Part shown: one piece after another, positions 46,114 to 56,312 of the stretch
How the letters are laid out: the number at the start of each line of letters is the position of its first letter
How positions within the stretch are numbered: position 1 is the first letter of the stretch
Assembly: GCA_000341795.1 (NCBI GenBank)
Contig: AODO01000005.1
Coordinates: 1-64,000 of the forward strand
DNA: 64,000 nt
Reading direction: 5' to 3'
From: Rhodococcus triatomae BKS 15-14
Lineage (GTDB): Bacteria; Actinomycetota; Actinomycetes; Mycobacteriales; Mycobacteriaceae
Notes under the pieces: generated by a model
What the model was told of the DNA's origin: nothing
Seen by the model: the letters and a program-made list of their open reading frames with translations, nothing else
Databases searched by the model: none
Program-made: the position numbers and the translations under genes

Positions 46114-46512
46114 ATGTCCGAAGCAACATCGACGAAGCAGGGTTGGGCGCAGGGAACCTCGATCGGCGCCGCAATCATCATGGTGACGGTCGGCGTCGTG
46201 CAATTTCTCCAGGGCATCGCCGCCGTCGCCGAGGACGAGGTGTTCGTCGTCGGTATCGAGTACGTCTACAAGTTCGATCTGACCACGTGGGGCTGGATTC
46301 ACATCGTGATCGGCGCCGTCGTCGCGGCGGTCGGTTTCGCCCTGTTCACCGGCGCCTCGTGGGCGAGGATCTCCGCGATCGTGGTCGCGTCGATCTCGCT
46401 GATCGCGAATTTCCTCTGGATTCCCTACTACCCGTGGTGGTCGCTTCTCATCATCGCCCTCGACATCGTGGTGATCTGGGCGGTCTCCACCTGGCGGCCC
46501 ACCGCCGTCTGA
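46114..46512 (+). CDS. Small four-helix membrane protein, DUF7144-type
   Basis: A 132-residue protein with four hydrophobic helices, containing 'WGWIHIVIGAVVAAVGFALF' and 'NFLWIPYYPWWSLLIIALD'. These blocks are typical of a widespread actinobacterial family annotated DUF7144, of unknown role. GGAAGGGA precedes the ATG. It lies 88 bases after rmlC and is followed by a strong terminator, so it may share the rml transcript. Confidence 0.82.
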   Translation: MSEATSTKQGWAQGTSIGAAIIMVTVGVVQFLQGIAAVAEDEVFVVGIEYVYKFDLTTWGWIHIVIGAVVAAVGFALFTGASWARISAIVVASISLIANFLWIPYYPWWSLLIIALDIVVIWAVSTWRPTAV

Positions 46513-46523
46513 ACCGGTACGTG

Positions 46524-46551
46524 GCGGCCCGCCCGGCTCCGGGCGGGCCGC
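46524..46551. terminator. Strong GC hairpin between converging genes
   Basis: A perfect 13-bp GC-rich stem (46524-46536 with 46539-46551) and a 2-base loop, between the DUF7144-type gene and the end of the HMG-CoA-lyase gene. Confidence 0.8.
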
Positions 46552-46574
46552 TTCGCGTTTGTCCGGAGTCCGGA

Positions 46575-47480
46575 TCAGGGCCGGGGGCCGGGAACCGGTG
46601 GTCCGCCGGCGGCGAGCAGGCCGCTCGGCAGCGTCTTTCCGAGATGCCTCGAGATCAACCGGGCGGCATCGAGGGCCCTGTGGATGTCGATGCCGGTGTC
46701 GACACCGCCGTCCTCGAACATGTAGACCAGTTCCTCGGTGGCGATGTTGCCGCTGGCGCCGGGCGCGAACGGGCAGCCGCCGAGACCGCCGACGGACGAG
46801 TCGAACTGGCGGATTCCGAGCGAGTACGCCGCCCACGCATTGGCGAGGCCCTGGCCGCGGGTGTCGTGCAGGTGCAGTCCGACGTCCACACCGGGTGCGA
46901 CGGCGAGCACCCGCTGCAGGACGTCGGTGACGCGGATCGGGGTGGCGGTGCCGATGGTGTCGGCGACGGCGAGCGCATCGGCACCGGATTCGAGTGCCCG
47001 CGCGGCGATCTCCGCAACACGTTGCGGCGGGGTGGGGCCGTCGAACGGACAGTCGAACGCGATCGCGACGATCACCTCGAGGTGCCCACCGGCCTCGTGT
47101 ACGAGTTCGGCGATCGGTGCGATCAGCGCGATCGACTCCTCACTGCTGCGCCCGACGTTGGCCTGGCTGTGGCCGTCGGACGCCGACACCACGTACTCGA
47201 GCCGGGTGACGCCCGAGGCCAGGGCACGCTTCACCCCGCCCATCCCGGCGACGAGGGCGGAGAACTCGACGTCCGGCCAGCGTTTCAGCTCCGCCGCAAC
47301 GGCTTCGGCGTCGGCGAGGGAGGGCACGGCGCGCGGCGACACGAACGACGTCACCTCGATGCGCTTCACCCCGGTGGCGACGAGCGCGTCGATGAACTCG
47401 AGCTTCGCGTCGGTTCCGATCGGTTCCTCGATCTGCAGCCCGTCCCGCGGCCCGACCTCACGAATGTCGACGGCGCTCAT
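46575..47480 (-). CDS. Hydroxymethylglutaryl-CoA lyase family protein
   Basis: DRE-TIM metallolyase of 301 residues. 'VGPRDGLQIE' holds the catalytic Arg-Asp, 'GLHLHDTRGQGLANA' the metal-binding His residues, and 'GGLGGCPFAPGASGNIATEE' the active-site Cys loop. It cleaves 3-hydroxy-3-methylglutaryl-CoA or a related acyl-CoA, as at the end of leucine breakdown. ATGA overlap with the upstream CoA-transferase shows that the two act together; the CoA-transferase would activate the substrate acid. Confidence 0.93.
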   Translation of the reverse strand: MSAVDIREVGPRDGLQIEEPIGTDAKLEFIDALVATGVKRIEVTSFVSPRAVPSLADAEAVAAELKRWPDVEFSALVAGMGGVKRALASGVTRLEYVVSASDGHSQANVGRSSEESIALIAPIAELVHEAGGHLEVIVAIAFDCPFDGPTPPQRVAEIAARALESGADALAVADTIGTATPIRVTDVLQRVLAVAPGVDVGLHLHDTRGQGLANAWAAYSLGIRQFDSSVGGLGGCPFAPGASGNIATEELVYMFEDGGVDTGIDIHRALDAARLISRHLGKTLPSGLLAAGGPPVPGPRP

Positions 47481-48736
47481 GCGATCGTTCCCGCGTCGCG
47501 CAGGCGAGCCAGGGTCTCGGCGTCGTACCCCAGGACCTCGCCGAGCACCTCGTCGGTGTGCGTGCCCGGCCGGCTGGCGCCACCGAAGCGGACGCCACCC
47601 GTGGTGTCGCTGAGCTTCGGGATGATCCCCACGCCCTTCACCGGCTCGGGGTCGTAGCCGTCGTCACCCGGCGCCAGCGACGGATCGAGATGGTCGACGA
47701 ACATGTCGCGCGCGTTGAACTGCGGGTCCACCATCACCTCGGCGACGGTGTTCACCGGGCCGGTGACGACGTCGAACTTGTTCAGGATCGCGACCAGGTC
47801 CTCGGCGGTGTACTGCCCGGCCCACTCGCCGATCATCTCGTCGAGCTCGTCCTGCCGATCCCCGCGCGCGGTGTGGTCCGCATAGCGCGGGTCGGTGCCC
47901 AGCTCGGGCCTGCCCATCGCGGCGGCCAGACGCATCCACAGGGTGTCCTGATTCGCGGCGATGATCACCCAGAGGCCGTCGCTGGACTTGTAGATGTTCG
48001 ACGGCGCCACCCGCTCCAGACGGGTTCCCGACGGCTGCCGCACGTGCCCGACCTTGTGATAGTCCGGAACGGTCGACTCCTGGATCGCGAGCGACGCCTC
48101 ACTGAGCGCGGCGTCGACGACCTGGCCGCGACCTGTGTGCTCACGGGCGTAGAGGGCGGCGAGGACACCCTGGAAGGCGAACATCCCGCCGAGACTGTCA
48201 CCGAGCGACAGCGCGATGCGCGGCGGCGCCTGCCCGGGGAAGCCGTTGAGGTGCCGAAGCCCGCTGATGCCCTCGGCGACGGATGCGTAGCCGGGACGTT
48301 CCGCGTAGGGCCCGGTCTGTCCGTAGCCGGAGACGCGGGCCAGGATCAGCCGGGGATTCACCTCGCCGAGCACGTCGTAGCCGATGCCCCACCGTTCCAA
48401 AGTGCCGGGCCGGAAGCTCTCCACGACGACGTCGGCGGTGCGGGCCAGTTCGAGGAAGATCTTCCGGCCCGCGTCGGTGCGCAGGTCGAGGCTGACACAC
48501 CGCTTGTTGCGGGCGTGTACCCGCCAGAAGAGCTTCTGCCCGCCCTGACCCCAGTCCCGCAGCGGATCGGGACGATCGGGCGCTTCGATCTTCACGACGT
48601 CCGCCCCCATGTCGCCGAGCAGGCGACCGCAGTACGGCCCCGCGATCAAGGTGCCGAGCTCGAGGACCCGGACACCGTCGAGAGCGCCGCGCGGGGTGGC
48701 TGCCGGGTCGGGCTCGATCAGGGGATTCGTGGTCAT
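47477..48736 (-). CDS. Family III (CaiB/BaiF) CoA-transferase
   Basis: A 419-residue enzyme moving CoA between acids. The N terminus is 'GALDGVRVLELGTLIAGPYC', followed by 'GADVVKIEAPDRPDPLRDWG', 'NKRCVSLDLRTDAG' and 'DVVVESFRPGTLERWG'. The catalytic Asp is in 'LSLGDSLGGMFAFQG'. The ATG at 48736 follows GAAGGCGAG. It is co-translated with the lyase, suggesting a succinyl-CoA:hydroxy-dicarboxylate transferase feeding that lyase. Confidence 0.92.
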   Translation of the reverse strand: MTTNPLIEPDPAATPRGALDGVRVLELGTLIAGPYCGRLLGDMGADVVKIEAPDRPDPLRDWGQGGQKLFWRVHARNKRCVSLDLRTDAGRKIFLELARTADVVVESFRPGTLERWGIGYDVLGEVNPRLILARVSGYGQTGPYAERPGYASVAEGISGLRHLNGFPGQAPPRIALSLGDSLGGMFAFQGVLAALYAREHTGRGQVVDAALSEASLAIQESTVPDYHKVGHVRQPSGTRLERVAPSNIYKSSDGLWVIIAANQDTLWMRLAAAMGRPELGTDPRYADHTARGDRQDELDEMIGEWAGQYTAEDLVAILNKFDVVTGPVNTVAEVMVDPQFNARDMFVDHLDPSLAPGDDGYDPEPVKGVGIIPKLSDTTGGVRFGGASRPGTHTDEVLGEVLGYDAETLARLRDAGTIA

Positions 48737-49095
48737 TGTGTGCTCGCCTTCGGGTACGAGGGGGTTGCCGTCGTAGGGCAATGCATTCGGATGTATTGCT
48801 CGGGTGCTGCCGATCAAACCCGAAAACTGACAAACATGTCAAGTATGCGTCGGGCGCCCCACACTGTAGAACCTCGAAGGCGAACCGGATGTGACGCAGG
48901 GAACCGGAGTCCGGTCCGCCCCGCCGGGAACAACCCGGCACCGGTCGCCGTTGAACACCCTGACGGCGTCCGGTTCATACCCCGGGTACCACATTGAATT
49001 CGTCGCTTCGAGCGACCACTTGCCGAGAGGCGTTATGGCGGGCGTCGTCACCCGAAGCCGCCGGTGCACGCACCGGCGGCTTCACTTCATCCCGG
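48737..49095. other. Intergenic region with candidate promoter
   Basis: 359 bases with no supported gene. On the minus strand TTGACA (48842-48837) and TTTGAT (48818-48813) with an 18-base spacer form a plausible sigma-70 type promoter for the CoA-transferase operon. An overlapping palindrome TGACA-AACA-TGTCA (48828-48841) could be an operator. A terminator hairpin at 49054-49083 belongs to the MCE gene. Confidence 0.45.
49054..49083 (-). terminator. Hairpin terminator after the MCE gene
   Basis: A 13-bp perfect stem GAAGCCGCCGGTG/CACCGGCGGCTTC with a four-base loop, 12 bases past the stop codon of the minus-strand MCE gene. No T-run. Confidence 0.7.
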
Positions 49096-50349
49096 CTACC
49101 TCGGCGTGACGCCGAGCAGCAGCGCCATCTGCGTCGCGACCGGGTTGAGGTTCAGCGCGTCCGGTGCCACCTTGGGATCGTCGTCCCACGGCTGCGGCGT
49201 GGCCGGGTCGGCGTAGGCGATGCGGTTGGCGGACCGGACACCCGTGGCACTGCCCAGCGGAGCCGTGCAGTTCGCGGCGAAGTTCGTCGGGAACTCGTCG
49301 CGGAATTCGTCGAAGTCGGGGTTCTCCCGTTTCATTCGGTCGACGATCGCCCGCGTTCCCTCGTAACCCTGGGTACAGGGTGGCGGATTGTCCGTTTCGA
49401 GCAGGAGGCCGAGATGGAGGGTGCCGTCGCCGGGCGCGGCGGACCCCGCCCCTGCCGCGAGCGCGGGCAGGAAGGTCAGCAGGTAGTTCAGTGCCATCGC
49501 TCGCGGCGCGACCGCGGACGTGACCTGCGACAGGTTGCCGAGGCCCGCGCTCAGGGCCGGGCCCGCGGCGTCGAGCAGCGATCCGGTCTCCCGGCTCGCC
49601 TGCGTCCCGGTGTCGATCAGACGCCGGACGTCGGCGTCGCTGCCCTTCAACTGTTCGCTGATCCGGTTCACGTCCTCGCTGAACCGGCGGATCGCCGACC
49701 CCTGCTCGGCCTGCGTCTCCAGCACCGTCCTGCTGTCGCGGATGAGGGCGGTCGCCTGCGGTAGCGCGTCGAGCCCGGCCGCCGACAGGTCGATGGTGGA
49801 GTCCACCAGGGTCTGCAGGTCGTCGCCGCGGCCGTCGAACGCCCGACCCAGTTCGCGCACGGTGGTGGTCAGCGAGTCGACCGGAACCGTCCGCACCAGG
49901 TCGTTCGCGGAGGCGAGGACCTGTTCGACGGGTACCGGGATCTCGGTCCGCTCGCGCACGATGACGTCGCCGTCGGACAGGTGTGGGCCGGAATCGCTGT
50001 CGGGCTGCAGGTCCACGTACTGCTCACCTATCGCGGACCGGTTGGCGACGACCGCGCGAGCGGACGCCGGGATGGCCGGGCCGCCGCGGTCGAGCATGAG
50101 GTCGACCCGAACACCGTCCGAGGTCAGGTGCAGTTCGCCCACGGTGCCGACCGGCACGCCGCGGTAGGTCACCTCGGCGTTGGAGAAGATGCCGCCGGAG
50201 TCGGCGAGGTCGGCGACGACGCGGTACTGGCCGAAGCCGAGAAGGTTGTCGAGGCGGACGTAGCGTGCGCCGACGAAGAGCAGTCCGAGCAGTCCGACCA
50301 GGACGAGCGCACCCAACTGCAGTCGCGCCATGCGCGCAAGTGCGGGCAC
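49096..50349 (-). CDS. Orphan MCE-family protein (MlaD-like)
   Basis: Exported or membrane-anchored lipid-transfer protein, 417 residues. There is one N-terminal helix (residues 11-28, 'LGALVLVGLLGLLFVGA'), an MCE domain to about residue 120 ('YRVVADLADSGGIFSNAEVTY', shortened here in part: 'GGIFSNAEVTYRGVPVG'), then a long helical region and a C-terminal tail with two Cys ('PPPCTQGYEG', 'NFAANCTAP'). It resembles MceF-type subunits, but no yrbE permease or sister mce genes are adjacent, so it probably joins a transporter encoded elsewhere. Confidence 0.88.
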   Translation of the reverse strand: MPALARMARLQLGALVLVGLLGLLFVGARYVRLDNLLGFGQYRVVADLADSGGIFSNAEVTYRGVPVGTVGELHLTSDGVRVDLMLDRGGPAIPASARAVVANRSAIGEQYVDLQPDSDSGPHLSDGDVIVRERTEIPVPVEQVLASANDLVRTVPVDSLTTTVRELGRAFDGRGDDLQTLVDSTIDLSAAGLDALPQATALIRDSRTVLETQAEQGSAIRRFSEDVNRISEQLKGSDADVRRLIDTGTQASRETGSLLDAAGPALSAGLGNLSQVTSAVAPRAMALNYLLTFLPALAAGAGSAAPGDGTLHLGLLLETDNPPPCTQGYEGTRAIVDRMKRENPDFDEFRDEFPTNFAANCTAPLGSATGVRSANRIAYADPATPQPWDDDPKVAPDALNLNPVATQMALLLGVTPR

Positions 50350-50540
50350 GTCTCACCTCCGTCGATCGTCCCGGGCCCACGGTCGACGTCATGCCACCGC
50401 ACCTTTCGCAGCGGAAACTACCCAGTACCGAGAGTTATATGCAACACAGAGTTACGTACATCTCATTCGCTTTGCTGATCATCCGACGGCTCCCGCCCCG
50501 ACGCGTTACCTTCGAGGGACAACACTCGGCATGAAGCGGG

Positions 50541-51683
50541 ATGCGGGGTATGAACAGCGCGACACCGGTCCGGACCACACCGAACGGTCAACGAGTGCTG
50601 CACGCGCTCCTCGTCCTCGTCGCCCTGGCCGCGGTCCTCCTCGCCGGTCACGAGTTGCCGCTCCAGCCCACACCCTCGCAGGTCCCCGCGACCGTCGCCG
50701 CACCCCCGCCCCCACCTCCGGCGCCGCCGACCCCACTCGGCCCCGACGAACTGTCCGCGCGGATCGTCCCGACCGTCGTCACGCTCACCGCCTCCTCCGG
50801 CCCCCTGACCACAGCGGGCACCGGCATCGTCCTCAGCCCCGACGGCCTCGTCCTCACCAATCACCACGTGGTCGACGGCGCCGACGACATCGACGCGATC
50901 GCGATGGCGAACGGCGCCGGGTACGACGCCGACGTCCTCGGCTACGACCGGTTCCGTGACGTCGCCGTCCTGCGCCTGCGCGGCGCGGCCGGACTTCCCG
51001 TCGCCCCCCTCGGCCAGTCCGCCGGACTCCGACTGCGCGACCCCGTCACCGCCATCGGCAACGCCGAGGGTCGCGGCGTCGCCGTGTCGGCACCCGGATT
51101 CGTGACCGGCACGGACGAATCCGTCGTCGCCCGGAACTCCGGCGACGGCAGTCGCAACCGGCTCACCGGGATGATCGAGGTGGACGCCGACATCCGGCCG
51201 GGCGATTCCGGTGGCCCACTGGTCGACGCCTTCGGGAGCGTGGTGGGCATCAGCACCGCCGGCAACACCGGAATGCGCCCGGACCCCGACGGGGAGACGA
51301 CCGGGACACCGGTCCCGATCCAGTCCTACGCGCTGCCCATCGACGACGCCCTCGCGATCGCCGATCAGATCCGCAGCGGTGTCGGCACCGCGACCGTCCA
51401 CGTCGGCCCGACCGCGCTCCTCGGGGTCGCCGTCACCGACGCCGGCCGATCACAGGACGGCGCGAAGGTCGTCGCGGTCGGTGTCGCCTCCCCCGCCGAG
51501 CAGGCCGAGGTGGTTCGAGGGGACGTCATCGTGAGTTGGGACGGCCGCCCGATCCGCTCCCAGTCCGATCTCACCGTCGAGATGAACGCCCGCAAGCCCG
51601 GCGACCGCGTCGAGATCGGCTGGATCGACGCGAGCGGCCAGCGGAGAACGGCGACCGTGGCACTCGCCGAGGGGACGCCGTAG
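50541..51683 (+). CDS. Membrane-anchored trypsin-like serine protease with PDZ domain (HtrA/S1C type)
   Basis: A 380-residue envelope protease: N-terminal helix (about 19-36), a Pro-rich linker (about 50-66), a chymotrypsin-like domain with triad His109 ('LTNHHVVDG'), Asp140 ('YDRFRDVAVLRL') and Ser223 ('RPGDSGGPLV'), and a C-terminal PDZ domain ('RGDVIVSWDGRPIRSQSDL'). It is divergent from the MCE gene. Likely roles are protein quality control or regulated proteolysis outside the membrane. The ATG at 50541 is used; 50550 is possible. Confidence 0.92.
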   Translation: MRGMNSATPVRTTPNGQRVLHALLVLVALAAVLLAGHELPLQPTPSQVPATVAAPPPPPPAPPTPLGPDELSARIVPTVVTLTASSGPLTTAGTGIVLSPDGLVLTNHHVVDGADDIDAIAMANGAGYDADVLGYDRFRDVAVLRLRGAAGLPVAPLGQSAGLRLRDPVTAIGNAEGRGVAVSAPGFVTGTDESVVARNSGDGSRNRLTGMIEVDADIRPGDSGGPLVDAFGSVVGISTAGNTGMRPDPDGETTGTPVPIQSYALPIDDALAIADQIRSGVGTATVHVGPTALLGVAVTDAGRSQDGAKVVAVGVASPAEQAEVVRGDVIVSWDGRPIRSQSDLTVEMNARKPGDRVEIGWIDASGQRRTATVALAEGTP

Positions 51684-51737
51684 CGACGCGGCGCGGTCAG
51701 GGGTGACGGCTGCGCCCGGATGGGCAGGCGGACAGCG

Positions 51738-51777
51738 ACGGCCCGCGCGGCTCCGTCACAGGAGCCACGCGGGCCGT
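51738..51777. terminator. Bidirectional terminator hairpin
   Basis: A 17-bp stem with one mismatch (51738-51754 with 51761-51777) and a six-base loop, between the converging protease and beta-propeller-like genes. Confidence 0.75.
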
Positions 51778-51800
51778 CGGATGCCCGCGGCCCGGGTGGG

Positions 51801-53240
51801 TCAGCGCCCGATCTTCAGCATCCTGCCGAACGTCGCCTGCCACAACGAGCCGTCCGGCGCGATCGTGCCGGTCAGCTGGGTCGGCTCGTCGATCGGAGCG
51901 TCACCGACGTGGTTCTGCGCGCGGCGCTCCCCGGTCTCGAAGTCGACCGCGGTGTAGTAGACGGGACCGACCTGCTGGATACCGGAACTGGAGCTACCGA
52001 CGCTGCCACCGGACCCCAGCGGACCGTAGGCGAGCGCGTGGATCAAGCCGTCACCCGTCGACAGCTTCGGCAGGGTCGCCATCCGGTCGTCGCTCTCCCA
52101 CACCCGCTCGCAGCCGTTGTCGCTCACGTCGATCCGCGTCATGCCACCGACGAACTCGGCCTGCGGCGGATCGCTCGGACCGGACGTCGACAGTTCCGGG
52201 TAGGCGAATCCGTAGGTGCTCGGGATGACGAGGGAGTTCCCCCACGCCATCGGCGAGTTCTCCGTGCCCTGGCCTGACGTCTCGAAGGCGGGCATCCGGC
52301 ACACCACGGACCCGTCGTCGGAGCGGTGGACGATCAGCTCCGGCTTGATCGCGTCGTCGACGATGGCCACCCAGTCGTCGCCGCCCGGCCCGAAGTAGGT
52401 CGGTGTGGTGCCGGAACCGGGCCCGAGGTTGCCCGGCTTGCGCACGGTTCCCGCCGTGTAGGGCGCCCGCCAGACCACGTCGAGGCCTGCCTCACCGGCC
52501 CGCATCTCGTACAGGGCCTTGGTCGTCAGCACCGAGACGCCCCCGGGACGGACGGACAGCCCGTTGGTCAGCTTCTCTCCTGCAGGCAGCTGATGGGTGG
52601 TGATCTCACCGTCGGCGGCGACGAGCCCGACCAGGCCGTTGGTCGTGACGAACCACATTCCGCCCTCGTAGTCGGGGGCCAGACTCGTGATCGCGTCTGC
52701 GTCGGGGATCTGGGCACTCAGGTCGACGCGTTCGTCGACGACCATCTCCCAGCCGCCACCCGCGTCGCGGCGGTGCGCGACCTTGTTGACGACGCCTGCC
52801 CCGTCGGCGACGACCACCCGATCGCGGGCGTCGAGGTAGCCGTAGACGCCGCCGAGCAGCCCGCCCTTGGTCAGCTGGATCGAGGCGATCGGCGCGGCCG
52901 TGACCGGGTCGAAGAGCTTGACCGTCGGGACCGCGAAGGCGAGCGGCGACACGCCGACGTACTGCGTGCACAGCGACACCGGCATGCCGTCGGAGCCGAT
53001 GAACGTGGCCGCGCAGACGCCGCCCGGCACCGACGACGCGACGAGCCGCCCGCTCGGCCCCGGCCCGGCGTTGGGCGTGGAGTCCGTGGAGGCCAGATCA
53101 CCGTGCATCAGCGAGGTTCCGGCGGGCCCGACGTCGGGTCCCTCCTGGGCGGAGGCGGTGCCTGCGATCGTCGGCAGGACGAGTGCGGCGGCGAGCACAG
53201 GGCCGGCCCACCGGACTGCGGTGCGCGGGGTTGAGCGCAT
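51801..53240 (-). CDS. Secreted beta-propeller-like protein
   Basis: A 479-residue exported protein with a signal peptide cleaved near 'GTASAQEG'. The mature part is made of repeated beta-rich segments with alternating 'DGSLWQATFG', 'GGMWFVTTNGLVGLVAADGE', 'DDWVAIVDDAIKPELIVHRS' and 'YYTAVDFETGERR', which suggests a six- or seven-bladed propeller of PQQ- or SMP-30-like type. Four or more Cys residues may form disulfides. No catalytic motif is recognised. The start ATG at 53240 is chosen because the 38 codons upstream do not look coding. Confidence 0.75.
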   Translation of the reverse strand: MRSTPRTAVRWAGPVLAAALVLPTIAGTASAQEGPDVGPAGTSLMHGDLASTDSTPNAGPGPSGRLVASSVPGGVCAATFIGSDGMPVSLCTQYVGVSPLAFAVPTVKLFDPVTAAPIASIQLTKGGLLGGVYGYLDARDRVVVADGAGVVNKVAHRRDAGGGWEMVVDERVDLSAQIPDADAITSLAPDYEGGMWFVTTNGLVGLVAADGEITTHQLPAGEKLTNGLSVRPGGVSVLTTKALYEMRAGEAGLDVVWRAPYTAGTVRKPGNLGPGSGTTPTYFGPGGDDWVAIVDDAIKPELIVHRSDDGSVVCRMPAFETSGQGTENSPMAWGNSLVIPSTYGFAYPELSTSGPSDPPQAEFVGGMTRIDVSDNGCERVWESDDRMATLPKLSTGDGLIHALAYGPLGSGGSVGSSSSGIQQVGPVYYTAVDFETGERRAQNHVGDAPIDEPTQLTGTIAPDGSLWQATFGRMLKIGR

Positions 53241-53445
53241 GCGGGGAAACTCCCATTCTCGAAGGTCGACACGCGTTCGTTCGACCGGGACAGCTCGAAT
53301 CGTCGAGAGCGGCCCGGGCGACACGGTGGACCACCTCCCCGCAGGATGAAACACCAGATTCCCGCGCCGGGACGGCAGAAGTCGCGAATGTGCAGGTTTC
53401 GGTGACCAACGACGCGACCGCGTGCCCGATCGCGACGGGATCCCG

Positions 53446-53904
53446 TCAGCGGATCCTGAAGATGACCGCCCGCTGGACCACGAAGTTGATGACGGTCGCG
53501 GTGCCCTGCGCGATGCAGAACGCCAGCGGCACCTTCCACCAGTGGTCGGGGAAGGTGTGGAACATGATCTGGTTCAGCCCGACCTGCACCGCGAACGTGA
53601 TTCCGTACAGGATCACGACCGCGACGAACCGGGCACGGCTCGGCTCCGCGGCGAAGGTCCACCGACGATTGATGAGGTAGGCGGTGGTGGTGCCGGCGAC
53701 GAAACTGATCGACTTCGCCACCGCCACCGGCAACCCCAGCTCCAGGCCGATGACGTAGAGGCCGAAGTCCACGATCGCGGCCAGCCCGCCGGTCACCGCG
53801 AACCGCAGGATCTGTGTCTTCAGGTCGACACCGGGGGCACCGGTTTCGTCCCTCAGGGGGAGGTCGACAGCCGTCGGCACATGAGGTTCGGGGTTCTCGG
53901 GCAC
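53446..53904 (-). CDS. GtrA-family membrane protein
   Basis: A 152-residue protein with four helices, '[21 protein letters not shown]' region first, then '[15 protein letters not shown]' as the conserved loop. It corresponds to Rv3789, which is linked to arabinan precursor export or scaffolding. Here it is divergent from dprE1 across 179 bases instead of being in the same operon. Confidence 0.9.
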   Translation of the reverse strand: MPENPEPHVPTAVDLPLRDETGAPGVDLKTQILRFAVTGGLAAIVDFGLYVIGLELGLPVAVAKSISFVAGTTTAYLINRRWTFAAEPSRARFVAVVILYGITFAVQVGLNQIMFHTFPDHWWKVPLAFCIAQGTATVINFVVQRAVIFRIR

Positions 53905-54083
53905 CCGTCGAGGTTAGGTGACGCCCCCGCTCGCTGTCGCCGAGCGTGTCGTCGCCGGCCACTCCCCTGTCTGTGAGCGTGCGGTTTCCGCGACGGCACA
54001 CGGTCACCGGCACGGGCAAGGTGCGCGGTCGGCACCGAGCGGGGGGACGCAGCGCAGGTGACGCACGGGTAACCTCTGTGGCG

Positions 54084-55535
54084 ATGTCCACGACAGCCGA
54101 CGAGGCCCCCGCTGTCCCCGCGACACCCCGGCCTCTGACCACCCAGACCCGAACCCTCACCGGGTGGGGGCGCACCGCGCCCACCACCGCGGAGGTGCTC
54201 TCCACCTCCGACGTCGAGGTGATCGCCGCCGCGGTCGCCCAGGTCGCGGAGAAGAACGAGGGCAAGCCATCGCACCTGCGCCGCGGCGTCATCGCCCGCG
54301 GCCTCGGCCGTTCCTACGGCGACCCGGCCCAGAACGCGGGCGGCCTGGTCATCGACATGAATGCCCTGAACAAGATCCATCGGATCGACCGGGAGTCCGG
54401 CCTCGTCGAGGTCGACGCCGGGGTGAACCTGGACCAGCTGATGCGGGCGGCACTGCCCTTCGGTCTGTGGGTCCCGGTGCTCCCCGGCACCCGTCAGGTC
54501 ACCATCGGTGGCGCGATCGGGTCCGACATCCACGGCAAGAACCATCACAGCGCCGGCAGCTTCGGCAACCACGTGGTGTCGCTGGACCTGCTCACCGCCG
54601 ACGGCAAGGTCCGCACACTGACGCCGAAGGGCGGCCGCCAGGACCCCAAGGGTGCGTTGTTCTGGGCGACGGTCGGCGGGATGGGCCTGACCGGCATCAT
54701 CCTCAAGGCCACGATCAAGATGACGCCGACCGAGACGGCGTACTTCATCGCGGACAGCGTGCGCACCGAGAGCCTCGACGAGACGATCGCACTGCACAGC
54801 GACGGCTCCGAGGACAACTACGACTACTCGTCCGCGTGGTTCGACGCGATCTCCGCGCCGCCGAAGCTCGGCCGAGCAGCCGTGTCCCGCGGCTCGCTCG
54901 CCACGCTGGACCAGCTCCCGGCGAAGCTGCAGAAGGATCCGCTGCGCTTCGACGCGAAGCCGCTGCTGACGTTCCCCGACATCTTCCCGAACGGCCTCGC
55001 GAACAAGTTCGACTTCACGATCGTCGGCGAGCTCTACTACCGGAAGACGAAGAACGCCACCGGCCAGATCCAGAGCCTGACGGGGTTCTACCACCCGCTC
55101 GACCTGTTCGGGGAGTGGAACCGGGCATACGGCTCGAACGGTTTCCTGCAGTACCAGTTCGTGGTGCCGCCGGAGGCGGTCGACGAGTTCAAGAAGATCA
55201 TCGTCGACATCCAGCGCTCCGGGCACTACTCGTTCCTCAACGTGTTCAAGCTGTTCGGCGAGGGCAACCAGGCACCGCTGAGCTTCCCGATGCGCGGCTG
55301 GAACATCTGCGTCGACTTCCCGATCAAGGCCGGCCTCAACGAGTTCGTCACCGAACTCGACAAGCGCGTCCTCGAATTCGGCGGTCGGCTGTACACGGCG
55401 AAGGACTCCCGGACCAACGCCGAGACCTTCCACGCGATGTACCCGCGTATCGGCGAGTGGCTCGCCACCCGCCGGAAGTACGACCCCACAGGCGTTTTCG
55501 CCTCCGACATGTCCCGACGACTGGAACTGAGCTGA
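54084..55535 (+). CDS. dprE1: Decaprenylphosphoryl-beta-D-ribose 2'-oxidase
   Basis: FAD-dependent oxidase in the only known route to decaprenylphosphoryl arabinose (Rv3790). The FAD domain is marked by '[16 protein letters not shown]', '[20 protein letters not shown]' and '[10 protein letters not shown]'-like '[13 protein letters not shown]'. Cys409 in '[11 protein letters not shown]' aligns, counting from the C terminus, with Cys387 of the M. tuberculosis enzyme, the residue attacked by benzothiazinones. It has 483 residues, about 22 longer at the N terminus. The stop overlaps the dprE2 start (TGATG). Confidence 0.96.
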   Translation: MSTTADEAPAVPATPRPLTTQTRTLTGWGRTAPTTAEVLSTSDVEVIAAAVAQVAEKNEGKPSHLRRGVIARGLGRSYGDPAQNAGGLVIDMNALNKIHRIDRESGLVEVDAGVNLDQLMRAALPFGLWVPVLPGTRQVTIGGAIGSDIHGKNHHSAGSFGNHVVSLDLLTADGKVRTLTPKGGRQDPKGALFWATVGGMGLTGIILKATIKMTPTETAYFIADSVRTESLDETIALHSDGSEDNYDYSSAWFDAISAPPKLGRAAVSRGSLATLDQLPAKLQKDPLRFDAKPLLTFPDIFPNGLANKFDFTIVGELYYRKTKNATGQIQSLTGFYHPLDLFGEWNRAYGSNGFLQYQFVVPPEAVDEFKKIIVDIQRSGHYSFLNVFKLFGEGNQAPLSFPMRGWNICVDFPIKAGLNEFVTELDKRVLEFGGRLYTAKDSRTNAETFHAMYPRIGEWLATRRKYDPTGVFASDMSRRLELS

Positions 55536-56296
55536 TGATCAACGCTGTGGGCAACCCCCAGACCCTGCTGCTGCTCGGCGGCACCTCCGAGATCGGCCTC
55601 GCCATCTGCGCCGAGTACCTGCGCAAGGCTCCGATGCGGGTGATCCTGGCCGCACTGCCGGGTGACCCGCTGCGCGAGGACGCCGTCGCCCAGATGAAGG
55701 CCGCCGGCGCCACCGACGTCGACCTGATCGACTTCGACGCGCTCGACACCGAGTCGCACCCCAAGGTGATCGACGAGGCCTTCGCGAAGTCGGACGTCGA
55801 CGTCGCGATCGTCGCGTTCGCCCTCGACGGCGATTCCGAGGAACTGTGGCAGAACCAGCGCAAGGCCGTCCTGGTCGCGAACGTCAACTACACCGCGTCC
55901 GTCTCCGTCGGCGTGCTGCTCGGCGAGAAGATGAAGGCGCAGGGCTTCGGACGGATCATCGCGATGTCGTCGGTGGCCGGTGAGCGCGTCAAGCGCGCCA
56001 ACTTCGTCTACGGCTCCACCAAGGCCGGCCTCGACGGTTTCTACCTCGGCCTCGGCGAGGCACTCGCCCCGTTCGGTCCCAGGGTCACCGTCGTTCGCCC
56101 GGGCATGGTCCGCACCCAGTTCAGCGCGCACGTCAAGGAGGCGCCGCTGACGGTGAACAAGGACATCGTGGCGACCCTCGCCGTGGCTGCGTCCGACAAG
56201 GGCAAGGAGATCGTGTGGACGCCGGGTCCGTGGCGGTTCGTGATGATCGTCCTGAGGCACGTCCCCCGGGCGATCTTCCGCAAGCTGCCGATCTAG
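55535..56296 (+). CDS. dprE2: Decaprenylphosphoryl-2-keto-beta-D-ribose reductase
   Basis: SDR partner of DprE1 that completes epimerisation to DPA (Rv3791), 253 residues. NAD(H)-binding '[18 protein letters not shown]', catalytic Ser in 'AMSSVAGE', and Tyr/Lys in '[14 protein letters not shown]'. It is co-translated with dprE1 and followed by a strong terminator. The basic hydrophobic end '[14 protein letters not shown]' fits membrane association. Confidence 0.96.
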   Translation: MINAVGNPQTLLLLGGTSEIGLAICAEYLRKAPMRVILAALPGDPLREDAVAQMKAAGATDVDLIDFDALDTESHPKVIDEAFAKSDVDVAIVAFALDGDSEELWQNQRKAVLVANVNYTASVSVGVLLGEKMKAQGFGRIIAMSSVAGERVKRANFVYGSTKAGLDGFYLGLGEALAPFGPRVTVVRPGMVRTQFSAHVKEAPLTVNKDIVATLAVAASDKGKEIVWTPGPWRFVMIVLRHVPRAIFRKLPI

Positions 56297-56312
56297 CATC
56301 GCCACGGTCCAG

